From NCBI GenBank assembly GCA_944320885.1, contig CALUJE010000001.1, positions 124,001-188,000 on the forward strand: a DNA stretch of 64,000 nt, written 5' to 3'. Shown here in pieces: positions 8,041 to 17,721 of the stretch. This stretch comes from an uncultured Phocaeicola sp. (GTDB taxonomy: Bacteria > Bacteroidota > Bacteroidia > Bacteroidales > Bacteroidaceae). The position numbers and the translations under genes are program-made. How positions within the stretch are numbered: position 1 is the first letter of the stretch; each line of letters begins with the position of its first letter. The notes beneath the pieces are model-generated. The model worked only from the letters and a program-made list of their open reading frames with translations, did no database searches and was not told where the DNA came from.

Positions 8041-10116
8041 ATGAAAAAGAAAACATTACTATATAGTTTATTGATAGCCATGGGCTCATTGACTGCAACA
8101 AGCTGCAGCGATGACTTCTTGAAAGATATGGCTCCATATGACAAATACTCTCCAGAAAAAGTATTTGGAAATGAAAACAATCTTGACCTCTATATTCAAA
8201 ACATATACTATAACTACTTCAGAGTATCAGGATTTGTTCCTACACAATCTTATTCACTGGTTGGTAAATACACTAACTTCACTGAATATACTGAAGAGCA
8301 GACTGGTATCAGTACTTACTTCGACAGTAGCGAAAATCTGAACAAGGCTACAGACTGTAATGACTATTTTGGAACTAACTTAAGCACAACCGTGCAGAAT
8401 AACCCGTACAGCCGCATCCGCAGTTGTAATGACGTGCTGGAAGGAATAGAAAAATACGGTCAGAACTTATCTGAAGATGCAAAGAAAAAGGCTAGAGGAC
8501 AAGCTTATTTCTTACGTGCACTCCAATTGTTCGATTTAGTACGTGTTTATGGTGGAGTGCCCATCGTAAATAAAGTACTCGATGCAAGTGACCGTGAAGG
8601 AGCCAAAGCATATACAAGACAGTCAGTAGAAGCTTGTATAACACAAATATTAAATGACCTTGAAAATGCAGCACAATTACTTCCTACCAGAAAAGAATGG
8701 GGAGGCGACCAATACGGACGCCTGACCAAAGAAGCTGCATATGCTTACAAGAGCCGCGTAGCTTTGGTATTTGCAAGTCCAATTTTCAATACTGACTGGA
8801 ATAATACAGACAACCAACGCTGGAAAGATGCATTACAGATTACTCAAAATGCTAAAACATTCCTCGACGAAGAAGGATACGGATTATACGGTTCTTCTGC
8901 TAAAGATTGGGATGCCATGTTCCATGAATTCGACAATACATGGGTCAAAGAAGCTATTATGGTTAAAATGCTTGCATCTACAGCCATAAAAGATGACGAA
9001 CACAGCAACTGGCAGAAATCTATCAGACCAAAAACCATGGGAGGTAGCGGTTCCGGAACAACCGTACCAATGGGTATGCTCGACATATTCCCTATGGCCG
9101 ACGGTAAACCTGCCGTTAACGATAATGGTGAAGCTATTAACGGATATGACAAGTTCTTATTCTTCAAGAACAGAGATCCACGTTTCTACTATACATTTAC
9201 ATTCTCTGGTATGAAATGGGGATATGACAAAGATGAAAACGCTGTACTTTGGAATTACAGATGGGTTAAGACTGATGGAACCGGAGATAATCCGGAAACC
9301 GGAAGACCTAACTACATATCATCTTATACACCGGATGATATCGGTGGAAGTAGCCCGGCTATACTTCGCAAAATGTCTGACCCTAACGAAAACAGTGAAA
9401 ATACTTATCAGTATGACGGAACCGATGTACTTGAATACAGATATGCAGAACTGTTGCTTAACCTGGCAGAATGTTATGCCGCAACGGGCGATGCAGACAA
9501 TGCAGTCAAGATCATAGGACAAATACGTGAACGAGTAGGTATTTCAAAAGGCAGTGATAACTGGGGTCTTGGTAACATTACTGATAAGAACGAAGCTATC
9601 AAAGCTGTATTAAGAGAAAGACAAATAGAATTGGCCTACGAAGGAAAACGTTATTGGGATCTCTGGCGCTGGATGTTATTTAATGATGATGCTAACGACA
9701 ACAACAATACATGTGCTACATTAGGTATCAAACAACTCAACGGAACTTTCCGTTATACTCAATTATTACAGATAAAAGACTATGACTTGTTTGATCATCC
9801 GGAAGCTGATCCTACTCAAGATCCTCTTGATGCAAGTGAACGTGACCAGTATATTGTAGATTTGGACAATACAGCCGACTTACAGGCCGATTTGGAAAAA
9901 CTGGGACAATATTGGACCAAATATTTCATGCTTGAAGATCCGGATATACCAGCCGACTGCGATTCAAATAACAAGCAGGCTTATATCTCATGGAGACAGA
10001 ATTATTACTTGTCAGGATTAAAAGATAATGTCTTGAAAATGAATCCATGGTTAGAACAAAGCAAAGGATGGTTGGATGCATACGAAGCACAAGGAACATT
10101 TGATGCCAGAAAATAA
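8041..10116 (+). CDS. SusD/RagB-family glycan-binding lipoprotein
   Basis: The protein has 691 aa with a lipoprotein signal whose lipobox is TSCS (Cys near residue 22), so it is lipidated and surface-exposed beside SusC. Family signatures include RGQAYFLRALQLFDLVRVYG, NRDPRFYYTFTF, EYRYAELLLNLAECYAATGD and ERQIELAYEGKRYWDLWRW. It pairs with the upstream susC and resembles the partial SusD at the window start. The ligand is not readable from sequence; the adjacent lyase suggests a pectic polymer. Transcription should end at the hairpin at 10138-10171. Confidence 0.96.
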   Translation: MKKKTLLYSLLIAMGSLTATSCSDDFLKDMAPYDKYSPEKVFGNENNLDLYIQNIYYNYFRVSGFVPTQSYSLVGKYTNFTEYTEEQTGISTYFDSSENLNKATDCNDYFGTNLSTTVQNNPYSRIRSCNDVLEGIEKYGQNLSEDAKKKARGQAYFLRALQLFDLVRVYGGVPIVNKVLDASDREGAKAYTRQSVEACITQILNDLENAAQLLPTRKEWGGDQYGRLTKEAAYAYKSRVALVFASPIFNTDWNNTDNQRWKDALQITQNAKTFLDEEGYGLYGSSAKDWDAMFHEFDNTWVKEAIMVKMLASTAIKDDEHSNWQKSIRPKTMGGSGSGTTVPMGMLDIFPMADGKPAVNDNGEAINGYDKFLFFKNRDPRFYYTFTFSGMKWGYDKDENAVLWNYRWVKTDGTGDNPETGRPNYISSYTPDDIGGSSPAILRKMSDPNENSENTYQYDGTDVLEYRYAELLLNLAECYAATGDADNAVKIIGQIRERVGISKGSDNWGLGNITDKNEAIKAVLRERQIELAYEGKRYWDLWRWMLFNDDANDNNNTCATLGIKQLNGTFRYTQLLQIKDYDLFDHPEADPTQDPLDASERDQYIVDLDNTADLQADLEKLGQYWTKYFMLEDPDIPADCDSNNKQAYISWRQNYYLSGLKDNVLKMNPWLEQSKGWLDAYEAQGTFDARK

Positions 10117-10137
10117 ACATCTGTAACTCTATATGAA

Positions 10138-10171
10138 AACTGGGATGCCGCACGGTATCTCAGTTTTTTTT
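10138..10171 (+). terminator. intrinsic terminator of the susC-susD operon
   Basis: AACTGGGATGCC, loop GCAC, GGTATCTCAGTT (with G-T pairs), followed by eight T. It starts 22 bp after the susD stop. Confidence 0.85.
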
Positions 10172-10400
10172 ATATCCGATCCATAAAAATATTACTATAT
10201 GAATTTCAAAATCACCGATATAAATATAAAATCCGTCAGTTATAAACAACACTGTTCATAACTTATAAATTAAAAAATCATAGCCGCTATTTTTTTATTA
10301 ACAAGTTATTAAAATAAAAAATATCCGGAAGAATTATCAACAATAAGTTCATAAATATAAAACACTCATATATAGCTGTTTAATCAACAGCCGTTCCGAT

Positions 10401-10494
10401 GTTTGCTGAGCCTTGACACTCAGCACGCTGGGCCTTGGTCGCCAGTCTGCTGAGCCTTGGCTGCCAGCACGGTGAGCCTTAACTCCCAACAAAC
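10401..10494. repeat. 94-bp tandem palindromic element, GCTG family, four units
   Basis: Four imperfect units of about 22 bp, of the form GCTGAGCCTTGRCNSYCAGC, lie head to tail. The element is bounded by GTTTGCTG on the left and CCAACAAAC on the right, which are inverted copies of each other. Each unit has complementary GCTG and CAGC ends. A three-unit relative lies at 45653-45725 in the opposite orientation. Both copies are outside genes. Confidence 0.85.
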
Positions 10495-10547
10495 GCCCAA
10501 TAAATAGCTGCCTTTTAAAATTTTCCTGCCGCTAAACAACGATAATA

Positions 10548-10567
10548 CTCACCTTTCGCTATCTTTG
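10548..10567 (+). promoter_or_regulatory. upstream copy of a duplicated 20-bp promoter segment
   Basis: CTCACCTTTCGCTATCTTTG occurs here and again, identically, at 10632-10651. It carries the -7 element TATCTTTG. No clear TTG lies 19-20 nt upstream of this copy, so it may be weak or a relic of a small duplication. Confidence 0.5.
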
Positions 10568-10619
10568 AATAAGCTAGGATGCGGTTCGGCACAACCAAAC
10601 TGAAAAACTATGTTTTTCA

Positions 10620-10651
10620 TTTGTCACTGCTCTCACCTTTCGCTATCTTTG
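10620..10651 (+). promoter_or_regulatory. leuS promoter
   Basis: TTTG (10620-10623), a 20-nt spacer and TATCTTTG (10644-10651) match the Bacteroides consensus. The expected start near 10658 gives a leader of about 30 nt to the leuS ATG. Confidence 0.75.
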
Positions 10652-10689
10652 CACACTGATATAACTATAACTTAATAAATAACTTGGCA

Positions 10690-13524
10690 ATGGAATACAA
10701 TTTCAGAGAGATTGAAAAGAAATGGCATCAGAAATGGGTAGAAAACAAAACCTATCAGGTGTCAGAAGACGATTCAAGAAAGAAATTCTATGTATTAAAT
10801 ATGTTCCCATATCCATCGGGAGCAGGACTTCACGTAGGTCACCCTCTGGGATATATAGCATCGGACATTTATGCAAGATACAAACGCCTGCAGGGATATA
10901 ACGTATTAAATCCGATGGGATATGACGCTTACGGACTGCCGGCCGAACAATATGCCATCCAAACCGGACAACATCCGGCCATCACGACCGTAAACAACAT
11001 TAACCGCTACCGTGAACAGCTCGACAAGATAGGATTCTCTTTCGACTGGAGCCGTGAAATATGTACCTGTGACCCGCAATATTATCACTGGACACAATGG
11101 GCTTTCCAGCAGATGTTCAAGAGTTACTACTGCAACCGTGTGAAAAAGGCACGTCCTATCAGCGAACTTGTCAAGGCTTTTGAAACCAACGGAACCGAAG
11201 GACTTGACGTGGCATGCAGTGAAGAACTGAAATTTACGGCTGCCGAATGGAATGCCATGAGCGAAAAACAGCAGCAGGAAACACTGATGAACTACCGCAT
11301 CGCTTACGTAGGTGAGACTATGGTCAATTGGTGTCCGAAGCTTGGAACCGTGCTGGCTAATGACGAGGTAGTAGACGGAGTTTCTGAAAGAGGCGGATAT
11401 CCCGTTGTTCAGAAGAAAATGAAACAATGGTGTCTGCGCGTATCGGCTTATGCACAGCGTCTGCTCGACGGACTGGATACCATCGACTGGACCGATTCGC
11501 TGAAAGAGACACAACGTAACTGGATAGGACGTTCCGAAGGTACCGAAGTACGCTTCAAGATAAAAGACAGTGATGTAGAATTCACCATATTCACCACACG
11601 TGCCGACACCATGTTTGGTGTTACCTTCATGGTACTCGCACCCGAAAGCGAACTGGTACCCACAGTAACTACCGAAGCACAGAAGGCTGAAGTGGAAGCT
11701 TATCTCGATGCTACCAAGAAACGCACCGAGCGCGAACGTATTGCCGACCGCCGCGTGACAGGTGTATTCTCAGGCTCATATGCCATCAACCCGATGACCG
11801 GTGAAGCTATCCCTGTATGGATTAGTGACTACGTACTGGCCGGATACGGAACCGGAGCCATCATGGCCGTACCTGCACACGACAGCCGCGACTATGCTTT
11901 TGCAAAACATTTCAACCTCGAAATCCGTCCGCTTATCGAAGGATGTGACGTATCGGAAGAAAGTTTCGATGCCAAAGAGGGTATCATGATAAATTCACCG
12001 CGCGAAGGAATGAACAGCTGCGGACTGGTATTGAACGGACTTACCGTAAAGGAAGCCATTGCCAAGACCAAGGAATTCGTAAAAGAACATAACCTGGGAC
12101 GCGTAAAGGTGAACTTCCGTCTGCGCGATGCCATCTTCAGCCGTCAGCGTTACTGGGGCGAGCCGTTCCCTGTTTACTACAAGGATGGAATGCCTTACAT
12201 GATTGACGAAGACTGTCTGCCGCTTGAACTTCCTGAAGTAGACAAGTTCCTTCCTACCGAAACAGGAGAACCTCCATTGGGACACGCTACCCGCTGGGCT
12301 TGGGATACTGTAAACAAACAGGTTGTTGAAAACAGCAAGATAGACCATCAGACCATATTCCCCATCGAACTGAATACCATGCCTGGATTTGCCGGTTCGT
12401 CTGCTTACTATCTGCGTTACATGGATCCTCACAACGACAAGGCACTTGTATCAAAACAAGCCGACGGATACTGGCAGAACGTAGACCTCTATGTAGGAGG
12501 TACCGAACATGCAACCGGACACCTTATCTACTCACGCTTCTGGAACAAATTCCTCTTCGATCTGGGTGTAAGCATCAAGGAAGAGCCATTCCAGAAACTC
12601 GTAAACCAGGGAATGATTCAGGGACGAAGCAACTTCGTATACCGCATAAAAGATACCAATACATTCGTTTCACTCGGACTGAAAGACCAGTACGACGTTA
12701 CACCTATCCACGTAGATGTAAACATCGTATCGAACGATGTGCTCGATGTGGAAGCATTCAAGAACTGGCGTCCGGAATACAACAATGCCGAATTCATCCT
12801 TGAAAACGATAAATACATCTGCGGATGGGCTGTTGAAAAGATGAGTAAGTCTATGTATAACGTGGTAAATCCTGACATGATTGTTGAAAAATACGGTGCC
12901 GATACACTTCGTATGTACGAAATGTTCCTCGGTCCGGTAGAACAGTCCAAACCTTGGGATACTAACGGTATCGACGGTGTGCACCGCTTCATCAAGAAAC
13001 TGTGGGCATTATTCTACAGCCGTCAGGGTGAATTCCTCCCTTCCGACGGAAAACCTACAAAAGAAGAACTCAAGTCTATCCACAAACTGATTAAGAAAGT
13101 TTCGACCGATATTGAGAACTTCTCATACAATACTTCCATCAGTGCGTTCATGATTTGCGTAAATGAGCTCAGCCAGCTGAAATGCAACAAAAAGACAGTT
13201 CTTTCAGACCTGATTGTATTGCTTGCGCCGTTTGCTCCGCATATCAGCGAAGAATTGTGGGAGAAACTCGGTCACGACACTTCTGTCTGTGATGCACAAT
13301 GGCCTTCTTTCAATGAAGAATATCTGAAAGAAGATACCGTAAAATATACAGTTTCATTCAACGGTAAGGCACGCTTTACACTCGATTTCCCGGCAGATGC
13401 CGATAATGCAACTATCGAAAAAACTGTCATCGGTCACGAGTCGTCACAAAAGTACCTTGAAGGAAAGAGCATAAAGAAAGTAATTATAGTTCCGAAAAAG
13501 ATAGTAAACATCGTCATTGGATAA
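10690..13524 (+). CDS. leuS: leucyl-tRNA synthetase
   Basis: The enzyme attaches leucine to tRNA-Leu in the cytoplasm. The ATG at 10690 ([16 protein letters not shown]) is the normal LeuS N-terminus; an in-frame TTG two codons earlier is rejected. Length is 944 aa. The class I motif appears as [10 protein letters not shown] (HVGH at residues 48-51) and the second signature as KMSKS at about 717-721. The CP1 editing domain shows [10 protein letters not shown] and [15 protein letters not shown]. The anticodon-binding region (ELWEKLG) and the C-terminal domain are complete. It has its own promoter; the YitT gene follows after 20 bp and may be co-transcribed. Confidence 0.98.
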   Translation: MEYNFREIEKKWHQKWVENKTYQVSEDDSRKKFYVLNMFPYPSGAGLHVGHPLGYIASDIYARYKRLQGYNVLNPMGYDAYGLPAEQYAIQTGQHPAITTVNNINRYREQLDKIGFSFDWSREICTCDPQYYHWTQWAFQQMFKSYYCNRVKKARPISELVKAFETNGTEGLDVACSEELKFTAAEWNAMSEKQQQETLMNYRIAYVGETMVNWCPKLGTVLANDEVVDGVSERGGYPVVQKKMKQWCLRVSAYAQRLLDGLDTIDWTDSLKETQRNWIGRSEGTEVRFKIKDSDVEFTIFTTRADTMFGVTFMVLAPESELVPTVTTEAQKAEVEAYLDATKKRTERERIADRRVTGVFSGSYAINPMTGEAIPVWISDYVLAGYGTGAIMAVPAHDSRDYAFAKHFNLEIRPLIEGCDVSEESFDAKEGIMINSPREGMNSCGLVLNGLTVKEAIAKTKEFVKEHNLGRVKVNFRLRDAIFSRQRYWGEPFPVYYKDGMPYMIDEDCLPLELPEVDKFLPTETGEPPLGHATRWAWDTVNKQVVENSKIDHQTIFPIELNTMPGFAGSSAYYLRYMDPHNDKALVSKQADGYWQNVDLYVGGTEHATGHLIYSRFWNKFLFDLGVSIKEEPFQKLVNQGMIQGRSNFVYRIKDTNTFVSLGLKDQYDVTPIHVDVNIVSNDVLDVEAFKNWRPEYNNAEFILENDKYICGWAVEKMSKSMYNVVNPDMIVEKYGADTLRMYEMFLGPVEQSKPWDTNGIDGVHRFIKKLWALFYSRQGEFLPSDGKPTKEELKSIHKLIKKVSTDIENFSYNTSISAFMICVNELSQLKCNKKTVLSDLIVLLAPFAPHISEELWEKLGHDTSVCDAQWPSFNEEYLKEDTVKYTVSFNGKARFTLDFPADADNATIEKTVIGHESSQKYLEGKSIKKVIIVPKKIVNIVIG

Positions 13525-13544
13525 TATTTTAAATATAGTATAGT

Positions 13545-14486
13545 ATGAACAAACTTAAACCTATTTCATTTACCGACACATGGACAGAAGTAAAAGACTA
13601 TCTGTTCATAACTTTCGGACTTTTCTTGTATGCCTTCGGATGGGCCGGTTTTCTGATTCCAAATAAAATCACAACCGGAGGAGTGACAGGTATCTCAGCC
13701 ATCGTTTATTATGCTACAGGTATTCCCATTCAAAATACCTATGTATTGATAAACATTATCCTGCTGGTATTTGCACTCAAAATTCTAGGATGGAAGTTCT
13801 GCGTAAAAACCATTTATGGTATTGGAGTATTGTACTTCTTATTATGGTTCTTGCAAAAGATTATCGTTGATGACAGCGGAAATCCACTTTCATTGGTAGG
13901 TGATGAACCGTTTATGGCTTGTATCATCGGTGCAGCACTCTGCGGTATAGGTTTAGGTATTGCCTTCACTCATAACGGAAGTACCGGAGGAACCGATATC
14001 ATCTCAGCCATCGTAAACAAATACAAGGATGTAACTTTCGGAAGAATGACCATGATGTGTGATATCTGTATCATTTCATCTTCTTCATTCATACCGGGAT
14101 ATACCGTAGAAAAGGTAATCTTCGGTTTTACCACACTGGTAGTTATCGGATCGGCCATAGACTATGTAGTCAATAATGCACGGCAGTCTGTACAGTTCTT
14201 CATCTTCTCAAAAGAATATGAAAGGATATCCGATGCAATCGTACAGGAAGCTCACCGAGGTGTTACCATACTCGATGGAATGGGATGGTACAGCAAAGCC
14301 AGCAGCAAGGTAATTGTCGTACTCGCAAAGAAAAGCGAATCGGTAAACATATTCCGGTTAATAAAATCAATAGACCCGCATGCGTTCATATCACAAAGCG
14401 CAGTTATCGGAGTGTTCGGTGAAGGCTTTGACAAAATAAAAGTCAAAGTAAAAAAACAGGTTGAACAAAAAGAACCTAAGCAATAA
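13545..14486 (+). CDS. YitT-family membrane protein
   Basis: The protein has 313 aa with about five hydrophobic segments in the first 200 residues (for example LFITFGLFLYAFGWAGFLIP) and glycine-rich turns such as THNGSTGGTDIISAI. A soluble C-terminal domain from about residue 225 (YERISDAIVQEAHRGVTIL) matches DUF2179. This two-part layout defines the YitT family of inner-membrane proteins. Their substrate is not established. It is 20 bp downstream of leuS and is followed by a strong terminator. Confidence 0.9.
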   Translation: MNKLKPISFTDTWTEVKDYLFITFGLFLYAFGWAGFLIPNKITTGGVTGISAIVYYATGIPIQNTYVLINIILLVFALKILGWKFCVKTIYGIGVLYFLLWFLQKIIVDDSGNPLSLVGDEPFMACIIGAALCGIGLGIAFTHNGSTGGTDIISAIVNKYKDVTFGRMTMMCDICIISSSSFIPGYTVEKVIFGFTTLVVIGSAIDYVVNNARQSVQFFIFSKEYERISDAIVQEAHRGVTILDGMGWYSKASSKVIVVLAKKSESVNIFRLIKSIDPHAFISQSAVIGVFGEGFDKIKVKVKKQVEQKEPKQ

Positions 14487-14518
14487 AAATACGTACTATA
14501 CAAAAACAACTATAATTC

Positions 14519-14566
14519 AAGCCGCAAGATGATTCTTTATCAGATACTTCTTGCGGCTATCTTTTA
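14519..14566 (+). terminator. intrinsic terminator after the YitT gene
   Basis: AGCCGCAAG (14520-14528) pairs with CTTGCGGCT (14550-14558) across a 21-nt loop, followed by ATCTTTT. It ends the leuS-YitT unit 16 bp before rdgB. Confidence 0.75.
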
Positions 14567-14581
14567 ATTATAAACAATGTT

Positions 14582-15169
14582 ATGAACAATCAATTGGTAT
14601 TTGCTACAAACAACAGGCATAAACTCGAAGAAGTATCGGCCATGCTCGCAAACAAGCATCAGATATTAAGCCTGAAAGATATTCAGTGCAATGAAGACAT
14701 TCCCGAAACAGGAACCACACTTGAAGAAAATGCACTGATCAAGGCTCAGTATGTATATCAGCACTACAACATGAACTGTTTTGCCGATGATACCGGACTG
14801 GAAGTAGAAGCCCTGAACGGAGCTCCGGGAGTATACTCTGCACGATATGCCGGAGAAGGACACGACTCGGTAGCCAACATGAAAAAACTATTGTCTGAAC
14901 TGGAAGGTAAAGAAAACCGTAAAGCACGTTTCCGCACTGTTATCGCATTAATTATTGACGGTAAAGTATACCAGTTTGAAGGTATTGTCAACGGACATAT
15001 CACTACCTCCAAACACGGAACGGAAGGATTCGGATACGACCCTGTATTTGTTCCTGAAGGATATGAACAGACATTTGCCGAACTGGGTAATGAAATAAAA
15101 AACCAGATAAGCCATCGTGCCAGAGCTGTAAAGGCACTCGTTGAATTTTTGAATAAACAATCCTATTAA
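14582..15169 (+). CDS. rdgB: XTP/dITP diphosphatase (Ham1/RdgB family)
   Basis: This 195-aa enzyme hydrolyses inosine, xanthosine and other non-canonical purine triphosphates to monophosphates, keeping them out of DNA. The N-terminus [13 protein letters not shown] holds the substrate-binding (T/S)xNxxK pattern, and [20 protein letters not shown] holds the catalytic metal-binding Asp pair. [16 protein letters not shown] and [10 protein letters not shown] are the other family signatures. Length is normal. It lies between two terminators and so is probably monocistronic. Confidence 0.96.
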   Translation: MNNQLVFATNNRHKLEEVSAMLANKHQILSLKDIQCNEDIPETGTTLEENALIKAQYVYQHYNMNCFADDTGLEVEALNGAPGVYSARYAGEGHDSVANMKKLLSELEGKENRKARFRTVIALIIDGKVYQFEGIVNGHITTSKHGTEGFGYDPVFVPEGYEQTFAELGNEIKNQISHRARAVKALVEFLNKQSY

Positions 15170-15553
15170 CAGGATATAAACAGTACCTGTTAAAAACAGA
15201 CTGTATATGAAATGACGGATGTAGATACACAAATGCATCCGTCATTTTTTTATAACCACAAGGAAACTGTTATGCTGATGTCTTCAACATGGAAAGAAAT
15301 CATTTCAACCGCTCAATAAGAATTCATGGAAAACACTTCTTTTTTTGCTGCTTTTTTCAAAAGAATACAACCGTATATCTGCCAAAGTTTTTAACTTTGC
15401 AATTATAAACAGGATGTTAATAAGTTATACTTAAAACTGTATATCAATAAAATAATAGCTTCAAAAGGTATACATAGTTGTTGATAACCGATTAATAACC
15501 GAAAAGAGAACAACTTATCATACATATTTCAACAATCAAGTGTATTTCGTATT
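15170..15553. other. 384-bp intergenic region between rdgB and nadA
   Basis: It holds the rdgB terminator (15211-15252) and an AT-rich stretch with a -7 element TAACTTTG at 15392-15399, which would give nadA a leader of about 150 nt. TTATTAACA and TTATCAACA-like 9-mers occur on the minus strand near 15414 and 15479. No ORF and no riboswitch that I recognise. Confidence 0.7.
15211..15252 (+). terminator. intrinsic terminator of rdgB
   Basis: AATGACGGATG, a loop of about 14 nt, CATCCGTCATT, then a run of T. The stem is perfect over 11 bp. Confidence 0.9.
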
Positions 15554-16546
15554 ATGATAAAACAGGAATGGATTAAAAAAGGATTTGTTGACGAACCGGT
15601 AGACAGCAGTCTGGATTTGAAAAAGGAAATAAAAAGACTCTGCAAGGAAAAAAACGCAGTAATTCTGGCACACTATTACCAGCCGGACGACATACAGGAA
15701 ATAGCCGACTTTATAGGTGACAGCCTTGCATTGGCACAATGGGCTACAAAAAGCGACGCAGACATGTTCATCATGTGTGGCGTACATTTTATGGCCGAAA
15801 CGGCAAAAGTGCTCTGTCCCGAAAAGAAAGTCATCATTCCCGATATCAATGCCGGATGTTCACTGGCCGACAGTTGCCAGGCTGAAAAGCTGAAAGCATT
15901 TATTGACCAGCATCCCGGATATACCGTTTTATCATACGCCAACACAACCGCTGCCGTAAAAGCACTGACAGATATCATTGTAACCTCAAGCAATGCACGA
16001 CAGATTGTAGAAAGTCTTCCGGCAGATGAAAAGATTATATTCGGTCCCGACAGAAACCTGGGAAACTATATAAAGACCGTTACCGGACGCGATATGCTTA
16101 TCTGGGACGGAGCATGCCACGTACATGAGAAATTCTCATTGGAAAAGATTACAGAGCTTAAAAAGCAGTATCCTGATGCCGATATACTGGTACATCCGGA
16201 ATGCAAAAGCACTATCGTAAATCTGGCCGATGTGGTCGGTTCTACGGCAGCATTGCTGAAACATGCAGTGAAAAGCGGAAAGAAGCGTTTCATCGTAGTT
16301 ACCGAACCGGGAATCTTGTACGAAATGCGCAAGCAATGTCCCGACAAGGAGTTTATTCCGGCTCCGTCTGAAGATGTCAGCAATGTATGTAACGAATGCA
16401 ATTACATGCGCCTGAACACGATGGAAAAGCTTTATAACAGCATCAGATACGAGTATCCGCTGATAGAAGTAGACAGCGATATTGCACGGCAGGCAGTCAA
16501 GCCTATCAACCGAATGCTTGAAATATCGGCCAGACTGGGATTATAA
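15554..16546 (+). CDS. nadA: quinolinate synthase
   Basis: NadA condenses iminoaspartate with dihydroxyacetone phosphate to make quinolinate, the entry to de novo NAD synthesis, using a [4Fe-4S] cluster. Length is 330 aa. Visible signatures are ILAHYYQPDDIQEIADFIGD, the cluster cysteine in FIMCGVHFMAET (Cys75), HPECKST (Cys217) and SNVCNECNYM (Cys279/Cys282). nadB and nadC are not beside it. A long nested hairpin follows the stop. It borders the candidate replication origin. Confidence 0.97.
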   Translation: MIKQEWIKKGFVDEPVDSSLDLKKEIKRLCKEKNAVILAHYYQPDDIQEIADFIGDSLALAQWATKSDADMFIMCGVHFMAETAKVLCPEKKVIIPDINAGCSLADSCQAEKLKAFIDQHPGYTVLSYANTTAAVKALTDIIVTSSNARQIVESLPADEKIIFGPDRNLGNYIKTVTGRDMLIWDGACHVHEKFSLEKITELKKQYPDADILVHPECKSTIVNLADVVGSTAALLKHAVKSGKKRFIVVTEPGILYEMRKQCPDKEFIPAPSEDVSNVCNECNYMRLNTMEKLYNSIRYEYPLIEVDSDIARQAVKPINRMLEISARLGL

Positions 16547-17177
16547 AACTAAAACTTTTTATAAAGAAAGACGAACAGATAAGGTACATTCTTATATCTT
16601 TGCATCGCAAGATTACGGAATGTACCTTTTGCTTATCTCTCCCTACCATCCACATCCATCCCAACAAACTCATATAATATAATTAATATATAAGTTCTTT
16701 CTTTTTAAAACTTATGTTTATAATGATATCCTGTTAATAGTGTTCAAACTAAAACAGCCGTATATTTGCATATTTGGTTATTAAGATCAGAGCTTCAGTT
16801 ATTATATGGCTATTAACAGATATATAGAGCTTAAATAATTGTATTTCAGATTATTTATTCCAGTTATTTACATATCGTTGAAAACTGTATTTGTTAATAG
16901 TAAAAGTCCGTTTTGAGCTTTTGAAGCATGTGTAAAACCTGTTTAAAATGAAAGATTAAATTCTTGTTTCCAGATTTGGAAAGTTGGTATGTTTTCTCTG
17001 ATAAATATTGTTTTCTCATCTGCAACTTTTTTGCAATAATTGTTTCTACAATATATCAACACTTATTTTACATGTTATAATTACACTATTAACAAGCTAT
17101 GAACCGTTTATAAACATGATATGCACAGCTCGTTTATTTTGTGTAAATTTGCTGCGCAATATAAAAATAATCCGATT
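16547..17177. other. 631-bp AT-rich gap, candidate replication origin
   Basis: After a nested hairpin (16574-16638) the region is AT-rich and holds four exact copies of the 9-mer CTATTAACA: minus strand at 16732-16740 and 16892-16900, plus strand at 16810-16818 and 17086-17094. Hand counts on the plus strand go from C above G to the left (22 C, 14 G in 15301-15420) to G above C here and to the right (26 C, 36 G in 16801-17040). This is the pattern expected at a bidirectional origin. dnaA is not in view, and the 9-mer is only loosely like a DnaA box (TTATCCACA). Confidence 0.5.
16574..16638. other. nested inverted repeat after nadA
   Basis: AAGGTACATTC (16581-16591) pairs perfectly with GAATGTACCTT (16618-16628). 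An inner pair ATCTTTGC/GCAAGAT sits inside it, and AGATAAG/CTTATCT extends it outward with a bulge. It may act as the nadA terminator, although the following T tract is short, or as a cruciform at the edge of the putative origin. Confidence 0.5.
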
Positions 17178-17708
17178 ATGAGAAAGCTGAAGATAACAGA
17201 ACTGAATAGAATGAGTGTAAACGAGTTTAAGGAATCGCATAAGATGCCGTTGGTTGTGGTGCTTGATGATGTGCGAAGCTTGCATAATGTAGGTTCTGTA
17301 TTCAGAAGTTCGGATGCTTTCCGTGTAGAAAGCATATATTTATGTGGTATAACAGCTGTTCCTCCACAGCCGGAAATACACAAGACAGCATTGGGAGCTG
17401 AAGATACGGTAGACTGGAAATATTATCAGTCGGCTGTTGAAGCTGTTGATAACTTAAAGGCCAACGGTTATAAAGTATTTGCCATAGAGCAGGTGGAGGG
17501 TAGTGTGATGCTTGATAAGCTTGAGCTGGATTTTACGGAGAAATATGCCGTTGTATTGGGCAATGAAGTCAAAGGTGTTCAGCAGGAGGTAGTTGATCAT
17601 TGTGACGGATGCATTGAAATACCTCAGTATGGAACCAAGCATTCGCTGAATGTATCGGTTACGGCAGGAATCATTGTCTGGGAGTTTGCCAACAGATATT
17701 TCAAATAA
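17178..17708 (+). CDS. TrmH/SpoU-family tRNA/rRNA 2'-O-methyltransferase
   Basis: The ATG at 17178 (MRKLKITELNRMSV) is chosen over an in-frame ATG 19 codons upstream because a -7-like TAAATTTG lies within that extra segment. Length is 176 aa, typical of a minimal SPOUT enzyme. The three SPOUT motifs are present: LDDVRSLHNVGSVFRSSDAF, VLGNEVKGVQQEV, and IPQYGTKHSLNVSVTAGI, which form the SAM-binding trefoil knot. The modified nucleotide cannot be told. It is G- and T-rich on its coding strand, unlike the plus-strand genes to its left. Confidence 0.92.
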   Translation: MRKLKITELNRMSVNEFKESHKMPLVVVLDDVRSLHNVGSVFRSSDAFRVESIYLCGITAVPPQPEIHKTALGAEDTVDWKYYQSAVEAVDNLKANGYKVFAIEQVEGSVMLDKLELDFTEKYAVVLGNEVKGVQQEVVDHCDGCIEIPQYGTKHSLNVSVTAGIIVWEFANRYFK

Positions 17709-17721
17709 ACAAAGTTATTAA

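Larger units (their letters stand above)
10117..10689. other. 573-bp intergenic region between susD and leuS
   Basis: In order it contains the susD terminator, an AT-rich A- and C-skewed stretch (10172-10400), a 94-bp palindromic repeat element (10401-10494), and two copies of a 20-bp promoter segment before leuS. No credible ORF was seen. Confidence 0.85.

Noticed and set aside
17121..17177. Longer start for the RNA methyltransferase
   Set aside because: The extra 19 codons include a -7-like promoter element and do not resemble the family N-terminus.
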